From: Scalesia atractyloides
Taxonomy: Eukaryota; Streptophyta; Magnoliopsida; Asterales; Asteraceae
Length of the DNA: 64,000 bases
Reading direction: 5' to 3'
Assembly (NCBI GenBank): GCA_947069175.1
Contig: CAMTDV010000018.1
Location: 37,584,869-37,648,868, forward strand
Part shown: one piece after another, positions 22,187 to 33,909 of the stretch
Position numbering within the stretch: the first letter of the stretch is position 1
Layout: the number at the start of each line of letters is the position of its first letter
The notes under the pieces: model-generated
What the model was told of the DNA's origin: nothing
The model's input: the letters and a program-made list of their open reading frames with translations, nothing else
Database searches by the model: none
Position numbers and translations under genes: made by a program

Positions 22187-25100
22187 AAGCCATGCACTTT
22201 GCAGGCTGGGTGTCGATTGAAAGAGGTTACACTGTTCTAGTGGATGAACACCAGCAAGTGTTGGAAAAGTTACATGACTGTACAGAAAGAATAATACACT
22301 GCTGAGAAAAAGATCATCAGTCTTATCCAACAATCTGTTAAAGAAGATATTCTCATCTTGCTACCAGAATACACAACTGCAAGAGATCTCTGGCTTTCTC
22401 TTCAGAAGAAGTATCAAGGAAGCGCGGAGATGATCAAGAGCAAGAAGGCGCTCATTATGAAAGAGTTCGATATCTCCAACATGTTGAAGGGTGAGACCAT
22501 GAAGTAGATAATTGAACGCTTCTGTCATCTTAGAGTCCAAATGCGAAGACACGGTCTTGAGAAGACGGAACAAGAGTACATCGACAAGCTTGCAGATGCT
22601 CTACCAGATGAAGAGTGGACTACTTATCTAATGGTTCTGAAGGAAAGTGATAAATGGGAATTCTTCAAGCTGTCAACATATATCGATAAACTCGAAGGCC
22701 ATGAAATGGAACTCTTGAAGATTGCAAAGTCAAAGAACGCTAATGTAGTTCAAAATGTTGGTTTGTACTACAAGAATGGAATGCAAGATAATATTTCAAG
22801 CCCAAAGATTCAGACAGCATTCAACGCAAGTTTGAACTCTTCAAACAATTCTCCACATAATCAGAATCAATCACAGCCTCATTATGATCAGAGTCCACAA
22901 AGTTCGTTTTCAAGCACTGGTTCAAATTCATCTTAACAAAGTCAAGCAAATCAGAATCAACAAGCAAAATTTTGATTCGAATGTATACAAGTGCAACGTC
23001 GCAGTGAATTTGAACAATGTTGTTTCAGAACAAGTCGCTAAACAGCATATGTCGCTTCTTGCCACTGTTCTGGAGTCATAAGAAAGTCTTGTAGCCGGTA
23101 AAATTGGAAATCCCGAAATGACGGCAGAAGATTATGACCAAGTGGATGAAGAAGAACTCGAGTTGATGGATAATAAGTGGAGTTTAGCTTCGATTATCCG
23201 AAGGGTTACAAAGTTCGTTGCTCTCACTGGTCGAGATATCGGAAATTCGAGCAACAAACTAGGTTTTGACAAGACAAAAGTCACGTGCTTCAGATGTCGC
23301 CAAAAGGGACATTTCAAGAGAGAATGCAAAAATCCTGAAGCAACGGGAAACAAAGTCCATTCGGAGGAGGCAACGAGTATTACAAGAAGTCACTTCAGTA
23401 CAAGCCTTTCCCGAAGAAGACTCAGGTTGAAATCCAAGAGAAACCAAACAGCAGCAACACTGAAAAAGCCATGGTTGCATCAAACGAAGATGATGGCTTC
23501 GATTGAACTCCTACATCGGTAAAAAGACAGGAGTTGCATTAATGGCTGAAATTGTTGAAGATACTTCTGCAGAAGAAGCAGCGGCTCTGGAGAATATTCT
23601 ACTGGAACAATATCTGCAACAACAACGTAAAGAAGAGGAGTATATCCACTTGCAGAAGCAAGGAATTTTATCTCCTAATTCGTGTGATAATTTTGCAGGT
23701 CATTTTGATGGAAGTTCTCAGAAACAAGTTCCCGAGAAGAAATCAACTGATGAAGTAGTCATTGATGTTACTCAAGAAGTGAATGCCGAAAACCTCAAGG
23801 ATATTGCCGACAAAGCGTTAATGACAAATCTAACCAAGGTAGGTCCAGAGGTAAATGAAGTTGTCAAAGTACAAGTTGTAGAGGTTGAGAAACCTTGTAC
23901 AAAATGTACCGAACCATATTCTGAATGTGCCGAAAAATCAAAGATCATCGCTGAAAACAATGTGCATAATGAACTTTTGAAATACGATTATCGCACAATG
24001 AAGGAAGCGTATGACAAAATGAAAAATGATTATGGTAGACTCGATAGAAATAATATCGAACAACATGATACCATAAGGATGTTAAAAGGAACAGTAATGG
24101 ATAAGCAAAAAGCGATTAATATCTATATTAACACCATTGCTGAAACTAAGCAACAACTCCAGGACATGAAAAGTGAAACAGAGCGTGTTCAACAACTTTT
24201 GAGAAGTTACACCTGTAACGCATATGTCATTGATCACATTCTTCCGACAATTCCATCGGAAGAGAAACCTAAAAAGAAAATTGGTAAAGAATACAGTAAT
24301 GTTCCTCCACCCCTATTGCGAGAAGTATTGTCGCAAATCCGCTGATGGGATGGATAAGGCACTCAATATTGAGTTGTTATCTGAAAAGAAATCTGAGTTG
24401 CCAGAGAACATTGATGTAATCTATACTAAAATAGATGATGACAATGTTGTGGTTATAAAAGTTGTTGAAAATGTTTTGAATGATTCTGATGAAGGCAGCT
24501 TTAAAAGCGCCGACTCGAGTTCAAAGAATTCCGATTCACAGACTGAAGATGACGATACATCATCGGAGAATGACCTATGTGATTATCCTAATGTAGTAAT
24601 GTACAAGATTAAGGAATCTGATAGATTATACTTTGATGGTAGTTTTCCGATTCAGAATGTGAAGGAAGAATTGTTAGACAAATTCTTTAAACTCGTGGAA
24701 GTCACATCAGATGATCTGGAGATTAACGAAAAAAAATTCTATTCCAAACCTAAAAGAAATAACTACCGAAGGAATGGTGGTGATCATCTGGAAAACCGGA
24801 GAGCTGGGTTGGGATTAGAGGAATCAGATGAACCTAAAAAGAAAGTGTCACCATTTCATGAATATAAGAATAAAAACATGAATTTTGTATATGGGACGAA
24901 CACGGTTCATGAGGAAAGTTTGATCGGGAAACAATCAAACGATGAGTTCAAGAAACAGAAAGAACTTCGAGATAAAGCCAAAATTGCAAGTGGTGTAAAA
25001 CCTACTAAAGGACATCCACTTGATTCTCAGACTTGTTTCAAGTGCAACGAAATTGGTCATATTGCACGCCAATATCCTAAATCAAATCCGGCTTATCTTC

Positions 25101-25434
25101 GAAGGAAAGAAAGTTCAAAATGTTGTGAAACCGAAGCAGCCAGAGTTTGGGCAAATAAAAATTCTAAAAGAAATGTTAACAAAGATGAAATGAATTCAGT
25201 TTTTGAAAAGCAATTTGAGAATTCAAGTTTCGAAAAAGGTGAGTCTTCAAAAGCTAATGAAAACAAGTTTTACATCAAGAAGGCTAGCATAAAATCTCAA
25301 GCTAGGATTGCAAAGAAACGGTCAACAACATCTGAGATCACTAAGTCTGAGCCTGTTAAGACTGGTGATAGCATGAAAGAATCAAAATCTGAAATCATAA
25401 TTGAAACCACATCTGAAAATGTCAAAACTACAAG
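22187..25434 (+). pseudogene. S1 gag, nearly full length, two CCHC knuckles
   Basis: Starts inside Gag (AMHFAGWVSIERGY) and runs to GDSMKESKSEI and TTSG at 25,439. Early part: DILILLPEYTTARDLWLSL and MRRHGLEKTEQEYIDKLADALP (capsid). First knuckle CFRCRQKGHFKREC at about 23,287. A long helical, probably coiled-coil stretch (23,900-24,220, KQQLQDMKSETERVQQLL) follows. The second knuckle near 25,030 reads CFKCNEIGHIARQY, so its last Cys is Tyr. Stops or frameshifts near 22,305, 22,505, 22,936, 23,081, 23,520 and 24,345. The protein fuses at 25,428-25,439 into a primer-binding site instead of continuing. Confidence 0.88.
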
Positions 25435-25446
25435 TGGTATCAGAGC
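25435..25446 (+). other. Primer-binding site inside block A
   Basis: TGGTATCAGAGC. It should follow an LTR ending CCTACA plus AG; here it follows gag sequence ending CTACAAG. Confidence 0.88.
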
Positions 25447-25658
25447 AGGATTGGCCTAATTTGAAGACATTGGACATAGAACATCTCATCTTCTACTCAT
25501 TCCTTCTATTTTTAACTTTTCTTGGACAATTCACGGACAAAATGGACTGATTTTCAAGTATAATACGTAAAATCCATAATAGATAAACCCTTGAAAAGAT
25601 CAGAGCTTAAAACAAACGAATTCATGCCAAAAAAATGAAAAAATCATGTTTTGTAACT

Positions 25659-26006
25659 CAAATTCGCTCGAACATAGCATCAAGTTCGCTCGAACTTGAT
25701 TGAAAAACTCATTTTTCAATGATTTTTCATCATGTTCGCCCGAACATGATTGGTTTTTCGGTGAAAATTGTATTAAGTTCGCTCGAACTTGCATTATTTC
25801 TTATGATTTTTATCAAGTTCGCTCGAACTTGATCAATTTCAGTGAAAGTTATACCAAGTTCGCCTGAACTTGCAAATTTTTCTTGAAATCTTTACAAGTT
25901 CGCTCGAACTTGTATTCAAGGTGAATTTTTCATAAAATCTCAACAAGTTCGACCGAACTTGTTAAGTAGCTGATTTCACAAGCTGTGAGAAGTTCGCCCG
26001 AACTTG
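25659..26006. repeat. Palindrome cluster in S1 leader (block A)
   Basis: Nine sites in about 350 bp. Most are perfect CAAGTTCG/CGAACTTG arms with centres CT, CC, AC; single-base variants occur. Spacing varies from about 25 to 60 bp with AT-rich intervals. The leader continues to the gag ATG at 26,267. Confidence 0.9.
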
Positions 26007-26266
26007 TCCAAGGTTTCTAAAAAAAAAGAAAAAAAAGGCATGAAAATCCCGGAAAACGTCTCAGACATTATATATCTTAGATTCGTATTGATGAGACGAG
26101 TTTAAAGCTCTTATCTGGTAAAAACAGTTTTCCGAAAAATTTTAAACGTTTTTTAGCAAACCTATACGTTAATATTGTAAGTTAAAAAGTCATTTTTTTA
26201 CTAAAATTGTCTGTTTGCTAATCATTTTTCAAGTGCTTTGAACGATAGATTAGTTTGAAAAACGAA

Positions 26267-28080
26267 ATGGGGTCTATAAAGCTGTCAATGTTGATGAGAT
26301 TAGAAGAGTATGAAGCCTGGAATGCAAAATTCGTGAACTGGGTCCAAGCTATGCATTTTCGCAGTTGGGTCGCGATTGAGACAGGTTATGTCGTTCCTAT
26401 AGATGAGAATCCGAAAATTCTGGAGAAGTTCAAATATTCTACTCAACAGAAAGATGATTATTTGCTGAAAAGAAAATGATTAATCTTATCCAGCAATCGG
26501 TTAAGGAAGACATCCTGATACTTTTACCAGAATACAATACTGCGAAAGAATTATGGACATCTCTGAAGAATAAGTTTCAAGAGAGTGTAGTGGTTAAGAA
26601 CTGTGAAGCTCTAGTTTCAAGTATATCCACAAATGAGTCTTCAAGTTCTAAACCAGTCTGCCCGGACTATGATGTAGACAATTATCAGGCAGATAATGCC
26701 AAACTCTTAAATGAGATTGAGAGTTTGACATTAGAAAATAAAAAATTAAAAGAAATGAAAAGAATTTTGAAAACAAAATAAAAATTTTAGAAAATGAAAA
26801 ATTACAAATGGTAATAGATTTTCAAAATGAAATAAAAATGTTTAAAAATGAAAATATTGTTTTTGAAAAATTAAATATAGAAAATCCAAAGCAATAAATT
26901 CTCATATTGAGAAAATTGCTCAACCTGAAAAAGAAGTTGAAACTGTTAAAAATAAAGCTGTTCATTCAGAAAAATTATTGAATGGTTTTGTGACTTCCTC
27001 TTTAAAGTTAGACCATATATGTCCAAAACCAATCAATAATAATAAAAAGGAAAATGCAATAAGTGACAATGTCACAAATTATGACGATGTCATAATTGAG
27101 GATTGTGATGATAATACTAATGATGAAAATGATAAAAATGATAAAAAGGAAATATTTTTGAAACTAAAAGAAAATTTTCAAGAAATTGTTCTACAATCTG
27201 CTGAAAAAGGTGAATGCTCAACGCAAAAACTTTCTAAGCAGAATGGAGAACAAAAACAACATGAAAAACAAAATTCTATAAATTTTCAAAACAAAAATAA
27301 AAGCTCATCGGTACGGTCATCCAATCATTATAAAAACTCACAAAAAATTTAGAACAAGTGGTGCAGGTCGGACCACAGTGCCTCAAAGTCAAATCAATTT
27401 TACAGAATAAGCAGGAAAGATGACTACTACACGTCAAATCAATGTGCTGATTTGGGTGTTTGGTCTGAATGGAGAGATTGGTACGATAACAGAGTGTGTT
27501 ACAACTATGGATTTGGTGGACACACTGCTATTAACTGCCTGAAAAAGAGATCTGATACGAGAAGATGCTATAAATGTCAAATCAAAGGTCATATTTCCAG
27601 GGATTGTCCGACTAATCTGAAAAGAAGATCGGTTAAATCTCAGGGGGAGAAAAGACCAGAGGAGAAGAAAACAGAGAAGAAAAATGAGAAAACTGTAGAG
27701 AAGCCCAAAGAACAAAAAGTCAAGTTATCACAAGGGCAAAAAGGCAGATTAAGAAAAAAGAGGAAAAAAATTAGAGAGTATTTGGAAAAGATTTTGTCCT
27801 CGGATACGTCTAAAAAATCAGATAAAAGTTCTAATGAATCATTTTACTCACAGTAAAGTAAAACGAATTCATCAGATACAAATCTGAGGACAAAAGAGAG
27901 AGCAGTGGGGAAAAAATTGATAATTCAAACAGTTAAAAAATCAAAGAAAGTAAAATTTTCAAATAAAGTTTCTATCAAACTGTTTGAACATCAAAAAAAG
28001 TGTGAATATTTGTTTACTTCAGATGTTAATGATTTTGGTAAACCTAAATCTAGAATGGATTGGGTTCCAATTCAAAACTG
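26267..28080 (+). pseudogene. Gag of a gag-only S1 derivative
   Basis: ATG at 26,267 (MGSIKLSML). Capsid part: EEYEAWNAKFVNWVQAMHF, SVKEDILILLPEYNTAKELW. A Lys/Asn/Glu-rich middle (26,690-27,350) and two adjacent knuckles follow: CYNYGFGGHTAINC (second Cys replaced by Tyr) and CYKCQIKGHISRDC, about 27,500-27,600. The tail ends MDWVPIQN with a stop at about 28,079. No PR, IN or RT follows, so this unit could only move with enzymes supplied by another element. Frameshifts near 26,478, 26,780 and 27,352. Confidence 0.85.
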
Positions 28081-29688
28081 ATTAAAGTTTGTTTGAATGT
28101 GAAGAATAACCAAGCTTCAAGTTAAAGGTCATTTCAGAAGCATTGGTTGTTCATGCAGAGAGACAGGAGACGGGAATGATATTCCACACAAACAAAATGG
28201 TAGTCTCGCGTTCGCATTCATAAAAAGTCGTTTAATGGTTACAATGGAAGATTCTTATTTTCGGTTTTAAAATATGTTTTCAATTTTTGGGGGAGAAAAA
28301 TTTTAAAATTGTCTAAAATTCCAATAAAACTGAAAAACATCATTTCAAAAGCATTTTAGATAGATAAAAATTTTCAAAAAGCCAAAAACAATAGAAAAAC
28401 TAAAAAAGTAAAAAACATTGAAAAATGAAAAATGAGATTACTTGTGCAAAAAGAGGAAATGATAGTACATCAGTGGACTATCAATGCATGCTAAAGATAT
28501 GTATTGTTTTTAAAATGGTTAAACAATCTCACTAAAGATGTGTCGGTAGACTCAGCTAGACTAGTAGTTTTGCGAAAACGATACAAACCTAAATTGAAAA
28601 GCCTATTTCTAGTGGAAAACACGATTGAAAGCATAGTACTTAGTTTTGTCCTTCGTGAGTGTGTGTGTACTCAGTAATCGCTGAATGTTGCACAACATAA
28701 AAACCGGTCAGTTTGTGAACTTTCACAACTTACTAAAAAGTCACAGTGATTGTGTTTTCATTTTCAAAAGATTTAAACTTGTTTTATTTCTGTATTTTGT
28801 TTAAGCATTGGACATCCTCTGCGTATACGAAAGTATCAAACTGGATGTTAGTGCCTGAACGTTTCTGCTTTATTTTACTTGGTGTTTCGTTTTAATCTTG
28901 GATCACCTCTGCGTATATGAGAATATCGATCTGGTGGTTAAGATCTAAACAATTTCAACTTGTTTTTCTTTTCTTATTTTGTTTAAACATTGGACTTTCT
29001 TTGCGTATCAAAAGATTGACCTGATTGTTAATTTTTAAACATTCTGTGTTATTTTCACACAATTCACAGTTGATGAAAGTTTAAAGGCATTACTTGAGTT
29101 AGTGTATTACATGATGAGGGAATATGCTGAGATCGTGGGGTCCATAAGAATTTAGTGCACATTAATGTACCTTAACGTATCAGTAAGCATTATGAAAGTT
29201 TTGAGATTGAGTTTAAGTGGACAACAATACCGACAATCCATGTGAATTGTTTAAACAAAGTGTTTCTTAAAGATCAAAGGTGCAGCTGATATGTCTCAGT
29301 AATCTGATATGATCCTCTAGCACGTTTTCTCACAAAAATACAAACTGTAAATATTACATTTTAGTATGTTTACATTTCTGCATTCAATATTAAAAATCCA
29401 AAAAGAATTTCTCTCATATCTTCCATGGAAACCTAATAATGTTGAATGTGAGCCGGACCAATGAGACTGTTAAGAAAATGTTTGGGTGTGGATACGTGTG
29501 ATTGTTCTTAATCGTCAAATCTTAGAGATTCGAAGCATCATTTGAGGGGAAGCTAGATAAACACGTTGATTAAAGATACTAGAAAGCTCAAAGCAAGGGG
29601 AGAATGGATCTTAAAGTTATTCAAGATATAAAGATCAAGAGAACATTAAAGACTCAGGAACTTAATTGAAGAATGATGACTACGGCAA
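28081..29688 (+). other. S1 3' noncoding region of the gag-only unit
   Basis: Contains the first polypurine tract (TTTTTGGGGGAGAAAA, about 28,284-28,298) soon after gag, then spacer conserved with the other S1 copies (GAAATGATAGTACATCAGTG at 28,456). There is no third ORF and no internal promoter region. Repeated 'GGTTAA/ATTGGAC' motifs at 28,805-29,030 form a weak tandem pattern of about 110 bp. Confidence 0.75.
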
Positions 29689-29703
29689 CATCCAAGGGGA
29701 GTC
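29689..29703 (+). other. Polypurine tract before the right LTR of block A
   Basis: CATCCAAGGGGAGTC abuts the LTR start at 29,704. Confidence 0.9.
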
Positions 29704-30106
29704 TGTTGATGCATATGTCTGTTGCCTACGTCATCGTATAATACCGAGTCAGTATGTAGGAGCGAAATGTCGAAGTTTATGTATATTTACGGTCAAGTTC
29801 GCTCGAAAAGGAAGTTTGGTAGTCAAGTTCGGCCGAACTTGACTAAGCAAGTTCGCCCGAACTTGCATTCCCTCCAGTAAACTTGCACTTCTATAAATAG
29901 GAGTCTTGACATTTAATTTGTAACTTTTAGAGATTTTGTCACGACAGGGGCGAAGCTCTGTCCAAGTGTTTCCAGGATCTGTAACGTTGAATATTAATGA
30001 AACGGTGATTAAATAGAAACAAATGAGTGTTTTCAATGTCGCCTTCTGCACATTTACTTTAGGTTTGTCAGATTAGTTACAGAATGATCCGTACAACGGA
30101 CCTACA
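29704..30106 (+). repeat. Right LTR of block A (S1, 403 bp)
   Basis: TGTTGATGCATATG to GGACCTACA, followed by the GAAAA duplication. Two perfect palindromes at about 29,823-29,865, partial sites on either side, and the TATA CTATAAATAGG at 29,892-29,902. It closely matches the left LTR apart from a small 3' deletion and the terminal difference. Confidence 0.92.
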
Positions 30107-30111
30107 GAAAA

Positions 30112-31330
30112 GAACTCTCCTGCTGAATCATGGAATGTTGATGTGTGTGAAGATGAGTGTGATTGTGCTCTCATGGCTTCTACAAAGGTATCTCCTCAGA
30201 TCCTTAAAGATCTATGTTTGACAAATGCATCATTGCTTTTGCAAACATTAAGCAGGTGAATGAAAACCTGAGAAACAAAATTTGAGAAGATGAACTTAAT
30301 TTTGAAAAACTCATTAAAGAGTTAAAATCAAAGTTAAGTGAAAAAGATTCTAAAATGAGTAGCCTGAGGCATGAATCAAGCATAACCAAGGACCAACTAC
30401 AAACTATGGTAAGAAAATACCAAGTGTGTAAAAAGGAGTTAGAAGAAACCCAAGTCACTTGTGAAAAATGGGTGGAGTCCTGTAAAGGTTATGAGATTAT
30501 GCTTGATGCTCAGATCAAGAGCAACATTATGTTTGGTGTAGGTTTAGAACTTATAACCAAAATGAGAAAAATGTTGCTGAAATTGATTCTGACTTTGTTG
30601 AAATAGTCCCAACAAATTTGGCTGGTGAAGAGATAAAAATCACAGATAAATCTGGAAACAAAATTGTTTTGGAAAAATCAGAGGTTTCAACAAAAGATAA
30701 AGAAATTGAAAAATATCAGTTTAAACCAACCTGGTTAGATGAATGTGATATTTTAGAAAACTTCAAGCCAATGGACTTTACAACCTCTGATGGTATTAAA
30801 GTCCCAAAAGCACGGGTGATCCCTTTCAAAGATGTACCAGCAGAGGTTTCAACCACTGCTGATAAAAAGTCTGATGAAAAGAAGAGTATAGATTAAAAAC
30901 TTGTTTTGGGAATTTTGTGAAAAAAGAAATCATGTGGCTACAGATTATTTTCTTTTAAAAGCCTATGACATTAACAAAACTTATGTTATAAAAAATTCTT
31001 CAAGATGCACCATCTGCAACAAAACGAATCACTTAACTCAAGAGTGTGCCTATCTCAAAAACTATTAGCAAATGGTAAAAGAGATCAAGGCAAAAGCACT
31101 AGAAAGAGAAGGTTCAAGTTCTGCTGGAAATAAATCTAAGCAGAGTTTTCAACCAACTGAAACATATGTTACAAAAGCTTTAAACAAAACCTCTGTTCCT
31201 AGAGAGGTGCAATTGACAGATGCCCCACCATCAAACTCATTTCCAAGAGGGCATGGCCAACCAGCCTATAAAAGGGTTCCTCTTACTTATCAAGGATACA
31301 AAAAGCTCAAAGCAAAGAGTGAATAAACAT
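30112..31330 (+). pseudogene. S2 gag, C-terminal half with second knuckle
   Basis: Continues the frame broken at 13,932 (SPAESWNVDVCEDECDCAL). A helical Lys/Glu-rich stretch (about 30,270-30,500) is followed by 30,618-30,896, with a stop at 30,896. A CTICNKTNHLTQEC CCHC knuckle is at about 31,010-31,050, then a stop. The final part 31,072-31,326 is basic. Frameshifts near 30,255, 30,565 and 30,605. Confidence 0.82.
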
Positions 31331-31524
31331 CCCTATGGATACAATCATCTGATAGGAAATGGTCAAGAGCAGATGTTACAAGAAAAAAAATCCAAACCAC
31401 TGACCATTGTCCTAGACTTGAGACTGGACCATCCGTGACCCCATCCAAAGCCATTTTAGCTTTGGAGACCTATCTTAACTGATCTATTTACTTGATGTGC
31501 AGGGACCCTCTACTTGCCTTGATA

Positions 31525-31800
31525 GCTTATGGTATGTAGATAGTGGAGGTTCCAGGCACATGACAGGATGTAAAGCCCTTCTCAAGGACTTCATGGCTCA
31601 TGGGGGGGGGGTGATATATCTTTTGGTAATAACTTAAAGGGAAAGGTTTTAGGGTCTGGGTCGTTCTGGCTGGGAAACTCAAGTTTGAAAATGTGAACTT
31701 AATTGATAATCTGAAATTAACATGCTGAGTGTCTCACAAATGAGTGACAGAGGGTATGGATCCTTCTTCACCAAGAAAACTTGTCAAATTGTGGGACCAG
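31525..31800 (+). pseudogene. S2 aspartic protease remnant
   Basis: WYVDSGGSRHMTGCKALL (about 31,530-31,585) is the copia protease loop with Asp-Ser-Gly. It breaks at a run of nine G (31,602-31,610) that shifts the frame. MLSVSQMSD-like sequence marks the domain end near 31,725. Confidence 0.82.
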
Positions 31801-32858
31801 AGGTTGTTAAAAAGATTGATTAAATCATTGCTGAGAGTAAAGCACAACTCACTACACACAGAAGTGGGAATGTGTATGTGGTAGATATGTTAAAAGATAA
31901 TCCTATGTCTGGAACATGCTTATTCTCAGTTGCTTCCAGCAAAGAGACTGAGTTATGGCATTGAAGACTTGGACACACAAATCTTAAAACGATGACCACA
32001 CTCTCAAAACAAAGTCTTGTAAGTGGTTTGCGTCACAAGAAATTTTCCTATGAAGAACATTGTGTTTCCTGCTTAAAAGGAAAACAACATAAAATTTCTT
32101 TCAAATCAATTGAAGAGTCCAAAACAAACCAGTGTTTACAACTTCACATGGACTTGTTTGGCCCAGTGCAAATCATGAGCTTAAAACACAAAAGGTATTG
32201 CCTAGTGATAGTTGATGATTTCTCTAGGTTTACAAGGACCTTCTTTCTCCACTCTAAGGATGAAACTGCAGTCATTTTGCAAAACTTTGTTAAACAAGTA
32301 GAAAAGCAATTTGATCTTCCAGTAAAAATCTTTAGGAGTGACAATGGAACAAAGTTTAAAAATAGGGAGTTGGATGCTTTTTGTGAGTCAAAAGGAATTG
32401 TTAGACAATATAGCAATCCAAGGACTCCAGAGAAAAATGGGGTGGTTGAAAGGAATAGTAGAACTTTAATTGAATCTGCAAGAACTATGCTGGCAGACTC
32501 TGGTTTACCCTTGTCTTTCTGGGCAGAGGCTGTAAACACTGCTTGCTATGTCCAAAACAGAGTTTTGATTAACCCCAGGCATCAAAAGACTGCCTATGAG
32601 ATTTTGTATAAAATCAAACCTCTGATTTCCTATTTTAAAGTTTTTGGCTGTCCATGCTTCATTTTGAACTTGAAAGATTCTATATCTAAGTTTGCTGCCA
32701 AAATTGATTGTGGTTATTTTCTGGGATACTCAACCACTGCTAAAGCCTACAGAGTTTTTAACTTTAGGACAAAGTGTGTTGAAGAAACTTTGAATGTGAA
32801 GTTCAATGAACTTTCATCAATGAAAATCCCAGCAAATCCTGCAGAGCTTTTTGATTAA
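31801..32858 (+). pseudogene. S2 integrase
   Basis: A GAG-pre-integrase remnant (LWH, then a stop TGA at about 31,963) leads into an open frame at 31,992-32,858. It has CVSCLKGKQ, HMDLFGPV (catalytic Asp), IFRSDNGTKF (catalytic Asp) and KNGVVERNSRT (catalytic Glu), all present. FWAEAVNTACYVQNRVL and VFGCPCFILN are typical C-terminal features. This is the best preserved S2 domain. It ends with a stop after NPAELFD. Confidence 0.88.
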
Positions 32859-33909
32859 AATAAATTCACATTTGCTAATTTTTCTATCAAGCTAGACAAT
32901 GCAGGTACACCACAACCATCAAGAGAAGATCAAGATCAAGAATATGACTGTGTGCTTCAACAAACAAAAGTCTATTCTTCAAACAGAGGATCAGGTGCCA
33001 CAAGCTCTTGTGTAAACCCTGCCACTTATGGGTCAACAGTGGTTGATCCTCAAACCTCTGCTAGTTCACAAAATCAAACATCTGTTGATAAAAGTCCTAC
33101 ATTTGGGCACCAAAATCATCAGAATGTTACCTCTATACCCCCAATACCACCACCTCCATTTCCATTAGCGACTGATACTTCAAATTCACCAGTAGAGGTT
33201 AGCTCAGATGATACACATTTGCAGCCATCCCCTCAAAATGCTATTGTTCCATACCAAGGTGATTTGATTTATCTCAAAAGCCATCCAGCAGATCAAGTTA
33301 TTGGCAACATCAAATCTGGGGTGCTCACACGGAACTAATCCCAAAATATTTGTCTTTTTGCTGGTTTTCTATCACTCACACAGCAAGTCAAGTACCAAGA
33401 GGCACTGAAAGACAACAGTTGGGTAGAAGCTATGCAAGAAGAACTCCTTCAGTTCAAGAGACAACAAGTTTGGGAGCTTATGCCACTGCTAAATGATGTA
33501 AGTCCAATTGGCACAAAGTGGGTCTTCAAGAAAAAAACTGATGAAAGGGATATTGTTGTCAAAAACAAAGCAAGGCTCGTGGTTCAAGGCTATAGACAGG
33601 AAGAAGGTATAGATTATGATGAGACTTTTGCTCCTGTAGCAAGGTTGGAAGCTATTCGCCTGTTCTTGGCTTTTGCTGCTAACTACAACATAAAGGTGTA
33701 TCAAATGGATATAAAGAGTGCATCTTTGTATGGAAAAATCAAAGAAGAGGTGTATGTCTGTCAACCTCCAGGTTTTGAAGATGCATTCCATCCTGATCAT
33801 GTCTACAAGCTCAACAAAGCATTGTATGGCTTGAAGCAAGCACCAAGAGCCTGGTATGAAACTCTATCCACTTTTCTCTTATCCATGGGGTTTACTAGAG
33901 GTAAAATAG
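32859..33909 (+). pseudogene. S2 reverse transcriptase, cut by block D
   Basis: A Ser/Pro-rich linker (32,952-33,338) is followed by a stop, then the RT frame 33,432-33,909: EELLQFKRQQVWEL, GTKWVFKKK, NKARLVVQGY, VYQMDIKSASLYGK (first catalytic Asp) and YGLKQAPRAWYE. Block D begins at 33,910 immediately after GFTRG, so YVDD and RNase H are absent. They do not reappear on the right side of block D. Confidence 0.88.

Larger units (their letters stand above)
13933..30106 (+). mobile_element. Block A: composite S1 insertion in S2 gag, target duplication GAAAA
   Basis: Plus-strand LTRs at 13,933-14,342 and 29,704-30,106, with GAAAA at 13,928-13,932 and 30,107-30,111. The unit adjoining the right LTR (PBS 25,435, leader, gag only, PPT) is a small non-autonomous element. 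Between the left LTR and the PBS sits a mosaic: minus-strand S1 (14,343-21,915), a plus-strand third-ORF scrap (21,916-22,186) and plus-strand gag (22,187-25,434). The last of these fuses to the PBS through a 12-bp microhomology. Confidence 0.9.

Noticed and set aside
25659..26006. TTC...GAA arms read as heat-shock elements
   Set aside because: The heat-shock element needs GAA and TTC blocks separated by two bases. Here TTC and GAA are four bases apart (TTCGNNCGAA), so the spacing is wrong.
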